Source: Chengkuizengella marina (lineage in GTDB: Bacteria; Bacillota; Bacilli; Paenibacillales; KCTC-33759). From it: a DNA stretch of 64,000 nt. Location of the stretch: the NCBI RefSeq assembly GCF_009910845.1, contig NZ_SIJB01000007.1, positions 186,001 through 250,000 of the forward strand, in the 5' to 3' direction. The translations under genes were made by a program, and so were the position numbers. The number at the start of each line of letters is the position of its first letter. Within the stretch, counting starts at the first letter, position 1. This document shows positions 24,863 through 34,902 of this stretch, in pieces. A model generated the notes under the pieces. It saw nothing but the letters and a program-made list of their open reading frames with translations. It was not told the DNA's origin and made no database searches.

Positions 24863-26608
24863 TTAATCTATCGCTTGTTCTACGAAAATGGATGCTGTAC
24901 TTTGTGTGATTTTGACATCATCTACTGCAGCCTCTACCAAACTAGGGCTGCCAGCATCTGCCGCTTCGAATTGAAGATAAACATCTTCTCCTGCATAAGC
25001 TGAAAGATCAAGAGATTGATTCGACCATGCAGCATCCTGATCGCTGGAAGTTCCTAATTCTTCAAATAAAGTGACAACGCTTCCATTTGAGCGAACAAGA
25101 TTTAAACGGAAGAAATCATCACTATTCGCGTTAGAATAATGACTTAAGTAATAAGAGAAAGCTAGTGTAAGCGATCCTTCAGCTGGTAATGAAACCGCTG
25201 GTGATTGAATAGTAGTCACTCCATTATCAATATCATTGACACCAGCAGAACTTCCTGCACTTCCTTCTGTTACAAGATCATAGCTTCCACTTGGTGTAGT
25301 ACCTTGTTGTTTCGTTCCGCTATAACTTGTGGATTCAGGATTAGCACGTTCCCACAAACCTGTTGTAGCAGTATCGCTTCCGCTAGGGTCTGAAGTCCAC
25401 CCTTTATTTGTTTCGAAATCATCTTCAAATACTACAGTTGGATCGGGATCAGGGACGTCCCCTCCATTTAATGCAAGAAATGCGTTCACTCTTCCATGTT
25501 CCCAATAAGTACCCGTACCTGATATCGATTCTGCTGTACTTTCGATTATATTGCGAATCTCAACATTTGTTTTTCCTTGGGATGCAAGTAGAGCTGCTAA
25601 ACCTGCTACATGTGGTGTAGCCATCGATGTTCCATTAGATGAAACGTAACCTCCACCCAGTCGAGTTGAAATAATACCTACACCTGGTCCAGCCACATCA
25701 ACCCATGAACCATAATTAGAACTAGACCATTTATTATCGTTGGAATCAGTAGCTGCAACGGCCAAAGAATTTTGATAGGCGGCTGGGTAATTTTGTACAT
25801 TCACTCCATCATTACCAGCAGCTGAAATGATAACCGCTCCTTTTTCCCAAGCATAGTTAACAGCATCTTCTACTGCAGCGGAAGAAACAGTGCTTCCAAG
25901 ACTTAAGTTAATTACATCTGCTCCATTATCAGCAGCATAAGTAATTCCATCTGCAACTCCGGCATTCGTTCCTCTACCAACTTCATTTAAAACACGAATA
26001 GCCATAATTTTAACATTTGGAGCTACACCAGCAACGCCTACTCCATTATTTGTAAGTGCTCCAACTGTTCCAGCTACATGAGTGCCATGTCCTTGTTCGT
26101 CAGAAGCATCACTATCATTATCAATGAAGTCATAACCTGGAATGACTTGTCCTAGTAAGTCTTCATGGTTTGCCTGAACTCCAGTGTCAAGTACAGCAAC
26201 GACAACTGATGAACTACCTTGTGTAATTTCCCAAGCTTGCTCAAGATCCATAATTTGAGGACCATATTGGTCTGATAGATAAAGTGGATCGTTTGGAGTG
26301 AATAGAGCGTGATATTCAACAATAGGTTCTGCATATTCAACATCTGCTCTGTTCTTATATTCTTTTAAGGCTTTTTCTACAGATTTTCCTTTCACTTTTA
26401 TAACTTCAAAACCGATTTGTTTATTTTTCTTTAAGACTTCTGCTTTTTCATCTTGATGTATTTGTTGCTTCATGCTTTTAGATGTTTTATCTTTGAACTT
26501 TACAATGATTGTACTGTCTTCTGAAGTAGGTTCTGCTAAACTAGTAATTGAAAAAGATAGAATTAGTGCAATTGCCATAAATACAGAAAAAAATCGTTTT
26601 AAATTCAT
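24863..26608 (-). CDS. Secreted subtilisin-like serine protease (S8)
   Basis: About 581 aa from the ATG at 26608, which follows GGAGGG; an earlier ATG at 26650 lacks a site. It has a signal peptide (about 1-25), an inhibitor I9-type propeptide (about 30-100), and a peptidase S8 domain with Asp141 (AVLDTGV), His174 (GHGTHVAG), oxyanion Asn266 and Ser328 (NGTSMATPH). After a DPDP linker, residues about 405-575 form a jelly-roll/MAM-like beta domain (VDDVKI near the end) that may bind substrate or wall. It has its own terminator and upstream gap, so is monocistronic. Confidence 0.92.
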   Translation of the reverse strand: MNLKRFFSVFMAIALILSFSITSLAEPTSEDSTIIVKFKDKTSKSMKQQIHQDEKAEVLKKNKQIGFEVIKVKGKSVEKALKEYKNRADVEYAEPIVEYHALFTPNDPLYLSDQYGPQIMDLEQAWEITQGSSSVVVAVLDTGVQANHEDLLGQVIPGYDFIDNDSDASDEQGHGTHVAGTVGALTNNGVGVAGVAPNVKIMAIRVLNEVGRGTNAGVADGITYAADNGADVINLSLGSTVSSAAVEDAVNYAWEKGAVIISAAGNDGVNVQNYPAAYQNSLAVAATDSNDNKWSSSNYGSWVDVAGPGVGIISTRLGGGYVSSNGTSMATPHVAGLAALLASQGKTNVEIRNIIESTAESISGTGTYWEHGRVNAFLALNGGDVPDPDPTVVFEDDFETNKGWTSDPSGSDTATTGLWERANPESTSYSGTKQQGTTPSGSYDLVTEGSAGSSAGVNDIDNGVTTIQSPAVSLPAEGSLTLAFSYYLSHYSNANSDDFFRLNLVRSNGSVVTLFEELGTSSDQDAAWSNQSLDLSAYAGEDVYLQFEAADAGSPSLVEAAVDDVKITQSTASIFVEQAID

Positions 26609-26873
26609 TATACACCCTCCATTTAGTTTGTTGATATAAAAGCCATCCACTCAACTAAATATTACCTTATATTAACAATAATGTGAATAATTTATATAAA
26701 ATAAGTTCATATGAACTACAAAATTAAACCATAATACACTGACGCTTTACTAGATTGAATCAATAAGAAATGCAAGTAAAGCAATAATGCAATGATAGAT
26801 TTAGTTTCTATGAGGTGAGGGTGTGTAAAATGGTACTAAATTTTCAATTCATAGAGTGATGTAGTTTATTTCA

Positions 26874-27713
26874 TTATTTGTATAATAACTTTAAAACTAT
26901 TTTCTCCCACATGCGCCAAGGAAGTATTCTTTTTAAGAAATGATTTAATTTTACCCCTTTTCCTATAGCATAGCGCAGTTTTGGATTAGGTGTTTTGGCT
27001 ACATAAGTGATAAGTTTAGCAACATCAATTGGATTACCTAAGTTTTTTTCTTCATTTTTTAACCTTGATTTAATTTTTTCCATAAATACGTTGTAGGTTG
27101 AATTGTTTTCTAATGATTTTGTCTTTGATATACTGTTGCTCCAAATATTTGTTGCATAAGATCCAGGTTCTATTAAAATGACATCAACTCCAAAAGGTTT
27201 TAGTTCTAAACGAAGTGATTCACTAAACCCTTCTAAGGCATGTTTAGATGCTACATATGGAGATAGAGAAGGAAATCCAATTAAACCTGATACACTACTC
27301 AAATTAATAATTCTTCCAGATTTTTGTTTTCTCATCCTTGGAATGACTGCTTGGGTAACCGCTATAACACCTAATACATTCGTTTCAAACTGATCCCTAT
27401 ACTGTTCAATCGTTACGTCCTCTGTAAAACCACCTTGTGCAAAACCTGCATTATTCACTAGAACTTGAATGTTATTGTAGTTATCTAATTTATGATTGAA
27501 TTCATTCAAATCCTCAGTGGAGGTTACATCTAATTTTAACATGTCAACGTTTTGACTTATTTGCAGTTTGCTTAATTCATTTTCCAATATTTTAGACTTC
27601 TCTAAATTACGCATCGTTGCGATGACATGATAATCTGATTGTGCTAGTTCTAATACAGTAAGTAATCCAAAACCACTTGAAGCACCTGTTACTATTGCCT
27701 GTTTTGCTTTCAT
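26874..27713 (-). CDS. Short-chain dehydrogenase/reductase
   Basis: About 279 aa, classical SDR. The NADP-binding motif is TGASSGFG (about residues 10-17), NNAG appears near 90, and the catalytic Ser plus Tyr-x-x-x-Lys is in SSVSGLIGFPSLSPYVASK. I chose ATG 27713, with GAGG 8 nt upstream, over the GTG at 27722. The C-terminus extends about 30 residues past the core and is basic and hydrophobic. Substrate unknown; no linked pathway genes are seen. Confidence 0.85.
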   Translation of the reverse strand: MKAKQAIVTGASSGFGLLTVLELAQSDYHVIATMRNLEKSKILENELSKLQISQNVDMLKLDVTSTEDLNEFNHKLDNYNNIQVLVNNAGFAQGGFTEDVTIEQYRDQFETNVLGVIAVTQAVIPRMRKQKSGRIINLSSVSGLIGFPSLSPYVASKHALEGFSESLRLELKPFGVDVILIEPGSYATNIWSNSISKTKSLENNSTYNVFMEKIKSRLKNEEKNLGNPIDVAKLITYVAKTPNPKLRYAIGKGVKLNHFLKRILPWRMWEKIVLKLLYK

Positions 27714-28003
27714 AATTTTCACCTCACCTACAATAAGAGCAACAAAAAATGCTCCCTAATGATAAGATTATCACAAGAGAGCTCAACTAAACTATTCATA
27801 ATACATTGTTTTATTCAATTTTAGAGAATAGATTGTTATTGTGTTTATTTGAATGAAAGTCATCGTTAATTTTTACAATGGGTAGTTGTGTTCATGAAAG
27901 GATGCACTAATTTTATATATATATCTAATGTATTCTATTCAGATCATATCATATTGGATTGGACTCCTGCGGAAAGGTGAGTAAAAATATGCATACACAA
28001 TGA

Positions 28004-28032
28004 TTGTTAAATTACAGTTTGTACGATAGAAT
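28004..28032 (+). promoter_or_regulatory. SigA-type promoter of the PilX-like gene
   Basis: TTGTTA (28004-28009) and TAGAAT (28027-28032) are separated by exactly 17 nt, about 70 bp before the ATG at 28105. The rest of the 27714-28104 gap shows no gene. Confidence 0.5.
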
Positions 28033-28104
28033 TTTATTAGTAGTTGTAGGTAAAAGTAATAGGTTAAGTTGTTATTTTTAAAAATTGAAATGGAGAGGAC
28101 AAAT

Positions 28105-29622
28105 ATGAGTTTCTTAAAAAATGAGAAAGGTGCAGTTATTATTTATGTTCTAATTATTTCTGCTTTTTTAATGCTCATTACCCCCATCTTATTCGATATG
28201 ATGATTTCAACAATCACAATGGAAGATAAAAATGAAGACTTAAAACTTGTTACTTTATCAACAGTGAGTGGGATGGAGACGTTTCTTAAATACGTTGAAG
28301 ATGTAAAAGATGATTTAGTTAGTATAGAAGATTTATATGAATTTGATGAAAGTAGTGGTCGAGAAGATCTTAGATATCCTGGATATACTGATCATAATGG
28401 AATTGAAATCATACTTCCTAATGGATTAAAAGCAAAATATATTATGGATATTGATAAAAAACCTGATCCTGACGATTCTAGTGAAACATATTACGAAGTT
28501 ACAGTGTCCACAAGTATTGGCAGTGGGACAGCAAAACAGGAGAAGACGATTACATATATATTAAATGATGGAAGTAATGGAGGAGATCCTGGAGACGGAG
28601 AAGGGGAGCCAAATATTCCAGAAGATGTCAATGATGAAGTAGAAGAAAATGTGAATATTGGGTTGAGATACATTCTTGGAGAGAATAGTAGCGCAAAATT
28701 TCTCAAACAAACAGGGTTCTGGTTTGATGTAGAAGATGAGAATTATCGATTTGTTGAATATCATTATATTACTGATGATCATGACAATCGCACAGTGGAA
28801 TTCCCCATTAATACGAACAATTCTGTTTATTGTTATATAAATACAAGTACTGAATGTAATGATGTAGATGTTGATCATACCATTACTACTAACACAGGTA
28901 ACTTAGCGATTATTCAGTATAAAATCGTTACACAAACGATAGAACAATTTCATGATGGAAAACAGTTGGAATCGTTCTGGATTACACCTTTTGGAGTCTC
29001 CTTTAATAGCAGTAGTGAATTTTATGTTTGGTTTACACCCGATGAATTTACTACAACGGGTGACCCGGACTATGAATCTGTCAATTTCAAATATAGTATA
29101 CCAGGAAATAATAATAATCAAATTATTTTAGATTATAATAAAGATATTGGTAAATATGAGGCTACTATAACGACAAATGAATCAATCAAAAGACTAGATT
29201 ATCAATTCAAATTTAAAAAAAATAGTATAGATAAAACTTACACTACTGAATCAATTGAAGTCCCTGTTCATGGCGTAGAGCTAAGTCAAGATAAAAAAGA
29301 AGCGATGATATGGTATATTCCTGATGATAGAATTAAAAAATATAAAAAAGTTCAAGCGGAGTCTATTTTACCTAGGCAAACCTTTCAAATGGAGTATAAA
29401 GAAGATAATGATAGATTTGAAGCTATATATTCTCTGCCACCTATAAGTGAAGATGGTGTTACAGTAAAACAACCAATATCGTTAATACAATACTATATAT
29501 TATTGGACAAAAATAAAAACAATAGAAATAATGAGAATAAAATTGAACGAAGTTATTGGAATACATTCTGGGACCCTGATATATTAAAAGGAGAGACGAT
29601 ATACTTTGAGCGAAAGAACTGA
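28105..29622 (+). CDS. PilX-like pilus-associated protein, large ectodomain
   Basis: About 505 aa from the ATG at 28105, after GGAGAGGA. The N-terminus is prepilin-like: short basic leader with KNEKG, then a hydrophobic helix (AVIIYVLIISAFLMLITP), but it lacks the Glu at +5, as in PilX/GspK-type minor pilins. A Gly/Pro/Asp-rich linker near residue 165 (GGDPGDGEGEP) leads to beta-rich repeats with WITPFGVSF and FYVWFTPDEF that resemble carbohydrate-binding-type modules. Its place at the edge of the pilus locus suggests an exposed or tip component. Function is inferred. Confidence 0.6.
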   Translation: MSFLKNEKGAVIIYVLIISAFLMLITPILFDMMISTITMEDKNEDLKLVTLSTVSGMETFLKYVEDVKDDLVSIEDLYEFDESSGREDLRYPGYTDHNGIEIILPNGLKAKYIMDIDKKPDPDDSSETYYEVTVSTSIGSGTAKQEKTITYILNDGSNGGDPGDGEGEPNIPEDVNDEVEENVNIGLRYILGENSSAKFLKQTGFWFDVEDENYRFVEYHYITDDHDNRTVEFPINTNNSVYCYINTSTECNDVDVDHTITTNTGNLAIIQYKIVTQTIEQFHDGKQLESFWITPFGVSFNSSSEFYVWFTPDEFTTTGDPDYESVNFKYSIPGNNNNQIILDYNKDIGKYEATITTNESIKRLDYQFKFKKNSIDKTYTTESIEVPVHGVELSQDKKEAMIWYIPDDRIKKYKKVQAESILPRQTFQMEYKEDNDRFEAIYSLPPISEDGVTVKQPISLIQYYILLDKNKNNRNNENKIERSYWNTFWDPDILKGETIYFERKN

Positions 29623-29652
29623 AATAAAAAAGCAATTAAAGTCTACTTCTTT

Positions 29653-30168
29653 TTAAAAATCAAATATCTTTATAGAAGTATTTTTTTTAACATGGTCAAA
29701 TTGAATTGAAAAATGAACTAAATTCTCCTCTGACATAGAAACTTGAAAATTTTCAACATTATCTGCTAAGAATATCTTGGATTCATAAACACTTTCTGCT
29801 AAATCATTTAATCTAAATTCTTCATCACTAATATTTAACTCATAAAAAGTTAATGAGTTATTCTCAAACTTAATCGATTTAAAAGGATATGTACCAGATT
29901 CTTCACCTGTTTTCACCCTTACTTCTTCTGTATGTAGATTATTGTTTATAGTAAAAATATCACTAGAGTCTGTAACATATTTAGAAATAGTAGTCATCGT
30001 TAATTCTGCATTTGCATCATTTGAATACTTGTCAATAGAATTTTCCCAAAATGAATGAATTGAAGAAAATAACATAATGCCTATTGTAGCAATAATAGAG
30101 ATAAGAACGATTGCTGCGAGTAATTCTACTAAGGTTAAACCCTCATCTTTTTTAATAAATTTGATCAT
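29653..30168 (-). CDS. Minor prepilin
   Basis: About 171 aa from ATG 30168, which follows GGGAGG by 6 nt; the upstream ATG adds an implausible leader. A type IV prepilin signal KKDEG|LTLVELLAAIVLI has Glu at +5 of the mature form, followed by a GspJ/PilW-like beta region. The gene starts 1 nt after the upstream pilin's stop. It is convergent with the PilX-like gene. It would be processed by the PilD encoded downstream and act as an initiation or tip pilin. Confidence 0.75.
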   Translation of the reverse strand: MIKFIKKDEGLTLVELLAAIVLISIIATIGIMLFSSIHSFWENSIDKYSNDANAELTMTTISKYVTDSSDIFTINNNLHTEEVRVKTGEESGTYPFKSIKFENNSLTFYELNISDEEFRLNDLAESVYESKIFLADNVENFQVSMSEENLVHFSIQFDHVKKNTSIKIFDF

Positions 30169-30169
30169 G

Positions 30170-30592
30170 TTATTCCTCCCATGAAACATGAACAGTTGCA
30201 ATTTGAGTACTATTATTATTATCGTAAAGAAAAGTATACATCGTAACTTCCGTTGAGGAATTGTCCCCGACTAAATGTAATTCATATTGGTCATTTATAT
30301 CTCTTAGATCAATTGGATCAGTAACAATCTCATATAAAAAAACAGTTTCATTCATATTCTCTTCTCCGTTTCTTGGATAATCAACGTTATATCTTAATTC
30401 ATTTAATATTTTTTCAGCCACTTGAACTGCGTCCGTTTTATGGTCTTGTTTACTATCTGTTTTTAGGTAGATTTGTGACATCGTAGCAAAGGTAATAAAT
30501 ACTATTGATATGATTACTATAGATCCAATGATCTCCACCATGCTTAGGCCTTTTTGACTAGTCAAGTTTATGATCCACTTTTTTAAAATCAA
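30170..30592 (-). CDS. Minor prepilin (PilV/GspI-like)
   Basis: 140 aa starting at TTG 30592, after GAGG with 8 nt spacing. The prepilin signal QKG|LSMVEIIGSIVIISIV carries Glu at +5. The remainder is short and acidic with an immunoglobulin-like look (IATVHVSWEE at the end), as in PilV/GspI-type minor pilins. It is co-transcribed with the following minor pilin and divergent from pilB. Confidence 0.75.
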   Translation of the reverse strand: MILKKWIINLTSQKGLSMVEIIGSIVIISIVFITFATMSQIYLKTDSKQDHKTDAVQVAEKILNELRYNVDYPRNGEENMNETVFLYEIVTDPIDLRDINDQYELHLVGDNSSTEVTMYTFLYDNNNSTQIATVHVSWEE

Positions 30593-30737
30593 TTCTATTG
30601 CCTCATTCCTCTTAATTTGACATTAAAATATTTGATTCTCTCACTACTATATTATAAAAAAATACGATAGGAATCCATTTAAAATCTAATAGATTGATAA
30701 AAATTGAAAGTGATTAACATTAAATGTAAATTTATGG

Positions 30738-30766
30738 ACTACAAATATGCTATTTTATGGTATACT
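30738..30766 (+). promoter_or_regulatory. Promoter of the pilB operon
   Basis: Extended -10 TG-g-TATACT (TATACT 30761-30766) with ACTACA (30738-30743) as a weak -35. It gives a leader of about 130 nt before pilB. I could not fold that leader into a known riboswitch. No gene is seen in 30593-30903. Confidence 0.4.
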
Positions 30767-30903
30767 GAATCAAATAGGTCTTTATTCCCTGTTTTTCACA
30801 AAGTTTAGTTAAAAATACCTACATTAAAAAACGTAATTGTAGTTGATTTATTTTAGTTACCTAATAGATTATAGTGGTTAATAACAGTTGATTGGGAGCT
30901 GAG

Positions 30904-32607
30904 ATGCATATGGCAGTTACTAAAAAAAGACTTGGAGATTTGTTAGTAGATTCAGGTTTAATTACTAGTGAACAGCTTAAGCAATCTCTTACTGAACAAA
31001 AAGATTCTAACCTTAAACTTGGAGATTTATTAATACATAAAGGAATGATAACTGAACAACAATTAATTCAAGCTTTGGAATTTCAGTTAGGCATTCCTCA
31101 TATCACACTAGCTACATATGAGATAGATATGAGTTTAGTAAACGTCATATCTGAACAAATTGCAAAAAAATATCAAGTTATTCCTATTCGGAAAAATGGA
31201 AAGAAAATGTTAGTTGCTATGGTTGATCCACTAGATTTTTTTGCAATCGAAGATTTACGTTTGTTAACGGGTTTCATCATTGAACCTGCATTAATTTCAA
31301 AAGATGAATTACAAAGTGCATTAGCAAATTTATACGGTTTGCATGAATCAATGAATCAAGTCATAAATGATGTGAAAAAGGATTTCGATGACATTGATGA
31401 AACTGAGATAACTGATAAAGATTCACCTGTAGTTCGATTAGTGAATGAAATGATAGAGCAAGCTGTACAACTTCGTGTCAGTGATATCCATGTAGATCCT
31501 ATGGAGAATCGTATTTTGATCCGTTATCGTATTGACGGTGCTTTACGTACTGAAAGAATATTGCCTAAAAATGTACAAGGTATTTTGATAGCAAGATTAA
31601 AAATTATGGCAGATTTAAACATAGCAGAACGAAGGCATCCACAAGATGGACGAATCATGATAAATGTAGATTTTAAAAAGGTAGATATTAGAGTTGCTAC
31701 ATTACCTACAATCCATGGTGAAAAAGTAGTACTTCGTATTTTGGATTTAAGCCAAAGTGTGAAACAAATTAACAATTTGAATTTAAATGAAAGTAATCTA
31801 CAAATTTTCAGAAATATGTTAGATCAATCTCATGGAATGGTTTTAGTCACAGGACCAACTGGAAGTGGTAAAACAACGACGTTGTACTCTGCTTTGCAGC
31901 ATTTAAACCGTAATGAAACTAACATTATTACGATTGAAGATCCAGTTGAGTACCAACTAGATGGAATAAATCAAGTTCAGGTGAGCTCACATACCGGGTT
32001 ATCCTTCAGTAAAGGATTACGTTCCATTTTAAGACAAGATCCAAACATTGTAATGGTGGGTGAGATTAGAGATATTGAAACGATTGATATTTCTGTTCGT
32101 GCTTCACTTACTGGTCATTTGGTTTTTTCCACGATACATACTAATAGTGCAATCAGTACGATCACTCGTTTAAGAGAAATGGGTGTTGAGCCCTATTTGA
32201 TATCATCTTCTCTTATTGGTATCATTTCACAGCGTTTAGTTAGACAAATCTGCGAGCAATGTAAAGTTACTTATGAACCTAGCGAACAGGAAAGAATATT
32301 TCTATCAGAACATGGTGTTTTTTTGAAGGTTCTTTACAAGGGAAAAGGCTGTGGTGTATGTAACCGTACAGGTTATCGAGGCAGAATTGGAATACACGAA
32401 ATATTGTGGATTGATCATCAAATGAGAATATTAATTTTAAAAAATGCTACTAGTGAGGAGTTTAGGCGGTATGCGACTAAAAACGGGTTTATTTCGATTT
32501 TTGAAGACGGTTTACAAAAAGTGAATCATGGATTAACAACTTTACAAGAAGTCATAAAGGAAGCCTCTATAGAAAAGCCAATATTGAATTCAAGAAAGGA
32601 GAGATAA
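30904..32607 (+). CDS. pilB: Type IV pilus assembly ATPase PilB
   Basis: About 567 aa, GspE/PilB family. An MshEN/T2SSE N-terminal domain (about residues 1-140) is followed by the hexameric ATPase with Walker A GPTGSGKTTT, Asp box, Walker B NIVMVGEIRD and His box HLVFSTIHTNSA. The tetracysteine zinc motif is CEQC...CGVC. ATG 30904 lies 5 nt after GGAG; ATG 30910 is a close alternative and TTG 30892 is unlikely. PilB drives pilus extension at the inner face of the membrane. It is the first gene of a long pil operon. Confidence 0.92.
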   Translation: MHMAVTKKRLGDLLVDSGLITSEQLKQSLTEQKDSNLKLGDLLIHKGMITEQQLIQALEFQLGIPHITLATYEIDMSLVNVISEQIAKKYQVIPIRKNGKKMLVAMVDPLDFFAIEDLRLLTGFIIEPALISKDELQSALANLYGLHESMNQVINDVKKDFDDIDETEITDKDSPVVRLVNEMIEQAVQLRVSDIHVDPMENRILIRYRIDGALRTERILPKNVQGILIARLKIMADLNIAERRHPQDGRIMINVDFKKVDIRVATLPTIHGEKVVLRILDLSQSVKQINNLNLNESNLQIFRNMLDQSHGMVLVTGPTGSGKTTTLYSALQHLNRNETNIITIEDPVEYQLDGINQVQVSSHTGLSFSKGLRSILRQDPNIVMVGEIRDIETIDISVRASLTGHLVFSTIHTNSAISTITRLREMGVEPYLISSSLIGIISQRLVRQICEQCKVTYEPSEQERIFLSEHGVFLKVLYKGKGCGVCNRTGYRGRIGIHEILWIDHQMRILILKNATSEEFRRYATKNGFISIFEDGLQKVNHGLTTLQEVIKEASIEKPILNSRKER

Positions 32608-32608
32608 G

Positions 32609-33682
32609 ATGTCTGCAGATGTAAAGAAAGAATTTGAATTTTTATTAAAGAAAGCTTTTGAAGCAGAAGCATCTGATTTACATTTTACAGTTCGATCACC
32701 ACCGATTATACGTGTTAATGGGGTATTAAAACCACTCGACACAGAAGTTCTTAAGCCATCACAAACAGAAAATTATGCAAAATCCATCTTGAATGAAAAG
32801 TTATACGAATTTTTTGAACAAAATGGCGAAGTGGATTTTTCAATTAGTGTACCTGGTATCTCTCGCTTTCGAGTAAATGTTTATCGTCAAAGGAATTCAG
32901 TTAGTATTGCGGCAAGAATTGTTCCCACCAAAATTCCCACACTTGAAGAACTGAGGTTACCTCCAGTATTATCCCAACTATCCAATAAAAGCCACGGTCT
33001 TGTATTAATAACAGGTCCAACTGGGAGCGGAAAATCAACGACTCTAGCGGCGATGATTGATTATATCAATCAAAATGGAAGGAAACATATCATCACCTTA
33101 GAGGATCCGATAGAATACCTACATTCACACGGAAAAAGTATCATTGATCAACGTGAAGTTGGCTTAGATACGTTGAATTTCACTACTGGACTACGTGCCG
33201 CATTAAGACAAGATCCTGATGTTCTTTTAGTTGGAGAAATGCGAGATCCTGAAACGATAAGTACAGCAATAACGGCTGCAGAAACTGGGCATCTTGTATT
33301 GGCAACATTACATACCATCGATGCAATGCAAACCATAGATCGTATTGTTGATTCTTTCCCTGGCTCGCAGCAAGCACAAATTCGAATTCAACTTTCTTTA
33401 GTTTTAGAAGGTGTTGTCTCTCAACGGTTATTAACGAATAAATCAGGACAAGGGAGAGTTTGTGCAACAGAAGTATTAATCAATAATCATGCTGTTGCTA
33501 ATCTTATTCGAAATGAAAAAGTACATCAGCTGAAAAGCATTATGCAAACCAATGGCATGATAGGTATGCATACGATGGAAATGAGTTTGAAAGAATTACT
33601 TAGAAAAAATTTAATCGATGAAAAAACAGCTAAAACCTACCTCTCGGAGGGAAAAGATCAGGATGCCTCAATACGAATATAA
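32609..33682 (+). CDS. pilT: Pilus retraction ATPase PilT
   Basis: 357 aa, PilT/VirB11 type. The N-terminal PAS-like region has the family EASDLHFTVRSPPIIRVNG. Walker A is GPTGSGKST, Walker B DVLLVGEMRDPET and His box HLVLATLHTIDA. The C-terminal VANLIRNEKVHQL matches the AIRNLIRE retraction motif. It has AGGAGAG upstream and ends 20 nt inside pilC. A PilT gene implies retractile pili and twitching motility or DNA uptake. Confidence 0.92.
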   Translation: MSADVKKEFEFLLKKAFEAEASDLHFTVRSPPIIRVNGVLKPLDTEVLKPSQTENYAKSILNEKLYEFFEQNGEVDFSISVPGISRFRVNVYRQRNSVSIAARIVPTKIPTLEELRLPPVLSQLSNKSHGLVLITGPTGSGKSTTLAAMIDYINQNGRKHIITLEDPIEYLHSHGKSIIDQREVGLDTLNFTTGLRAALRQDPDVLLVGEMRDPETISTAITAAETGHLVLATLHTIDAMQTIDRIVDSFPGSQQAQIRIQLSLVLEGVVSQRLLTNKSGQGRVCATEVLINNHAVANLIRNEKVHQLKSIMQTNGMIGMHTMEMSLKELLRKNLIDEKTAKTYLSEGKDQDASIRI

Positions 33683-34871
33683 ATGTAAAGATGTACAAGG
33701 AAAAAGATATAAAGGAGTTTTAACTTCTCTTGATAAATCCACAGCAATGTCGGAGTTAAAAAAACAAAAGTGGATTGTTTATTCTTTGAAGGATTACAAC
33801 CCTACCTTGTGGTCAAAGGAAATTTACTTTGGGAACCCAGTGAAAAATGAACATTTTATTATTTTTTGCAGACAGTTATCTGCATTAACACGGGCTGGGG
33901 TGTCTATAGTAGAATCCGTAAGAGTTTTGGCTGAACAGACAGAAAGTAAACCGTTAAAAAAAGCCTTAACATCTGTTGTAACTTCAATGTTAAAAGGGAA
34001 TTCTTTTTCTCAGTCAACTTCTGAATTTAAACACATCTTTCCGCCCATCTTTATTAATATGATTCGTGCAGGGGAAGAAGCAGGGAAGATGGAGGATACG
34101 TTAGAGAGGTTAGCCATTTATTTTGAAAAGGCACATTACACGAAAGAAAAAGTGAAGTCTGCAATGATGTATCCGATGATCGTTGGTATAATCTCATTCA
34201 TCGTTATCATTTACTTATTGAATTTTGTAGTACCAAGATTTGTAACTGTATTTGAAGATTTAGGTACAGAATTGCCGCTCATAACGAAGATAGTTATTTC
34301 AACAAGTGATAGTATGCAGTCACAATGGTATTTATGGCTTTTAGGCGTTATTCTTCTAGTGGTTGCATTTCAAGGATTTAAGAGATCTCAATTTGGGAGT
34401 TACATTTTAGATGTTATGAAATTGAAAATACCATTTTTTGGTAAGTTGAATCAGAAGACAGTGATAGCACAAATGTCGAGAACTTTATCGTCCCTTTATG
34501 CTAGTTCGGTACCTGTTCTATATTCACTAACTATCGTTGAGAAAGTTGTAGATAACAAAGTGATAGGGAAAGTATTACATGAATCTAAAGATTCATTAAC
34601 AAAAGGACTACCATTGTCAGAACCACTAAAAAAATCATGGGTATTCCCTCCATTAGTAACACAGATGATTGCAATTGGGGAAGAAACAGGTACATTGGAA
34701 GAAATGTTGGAAAAAGTTGCTCAATTCTATGAAAAAGATGTAGAGAATTTAGTAGATCGTTTAAAGTCTTTACTAGAGCCACTGTTAATCTTAATGTTAA
34801 CAGTTGTGGTGGGTACGATCATAGCCGCTATACTTATTCCGATGTTATCCATATATTCTAACTTAGGATAA
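33663..34871 (+). CDS. pilC: Pilus platform protein PilC
   Basis: About 402 aa, GspF/PilC family, two homologous T2SSF domains (about residues 65-190 and 270-390) and three membrane helices. I chose ATG 33663 (MPQYEYKCKD), with GGAGGG 11 nt upstream inside pilT; the upstream ATG at 33618 is unlikely. It connects the PilB/PilT motors with the growing pilus in the membrane. Confidence 0.92.
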   Translation: MPQYEYKCKDVQGKRYKGVLTSLDKSTAMSELKKQKWIVYSLKDYNPTLWSKEIYFGNPVKNEHFIIFCRQLSALTRAGVSIVESVRVLAEQTESKPLKKALTSVVTSMLKGNSFSQSTSEFKHIFPPIFINMIRAGEEAGKMEDTLERLAIYFEKAHYTKEKVKSAMMYPMIVGIISFIVIIYLLNFVVPRFVTVFEDLGTELPLITKIVISTSDSMQSQWYLWLLGVILLVVAFQGFKRSQFGSYILDVMKLKIPFFGKLNQKTVIAQMSRTLSSLYASSVPVLYSLTIVEKVVDNKVIGKVLHESKDSLTKGLPLSEPLKKSWVFPPLVTQMIAIGEETGTLEEMLEKVAQFYEKDVENLVDRLKSLLEPLLILMLTVVVGTIIAAILIPMLSIYSNLG

Positions 34872-34902
34872 TTAATAGATTAAAAATGAGGAGTGTTTAA
34901 AA

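Noticed and set aside
25205-25620. Two ORFs on the plus strand inside the protease gene
   Set aside because: Shadows of the strongly conserved subtilase frame.
30767-30903. c-di-GMP riboswitch in the pilB leader
   Set aside because: The 130-nt leader is suggestive for a pilus operon, but the GEMM-I core sequence is not present and no class II fold could be shown by eye.
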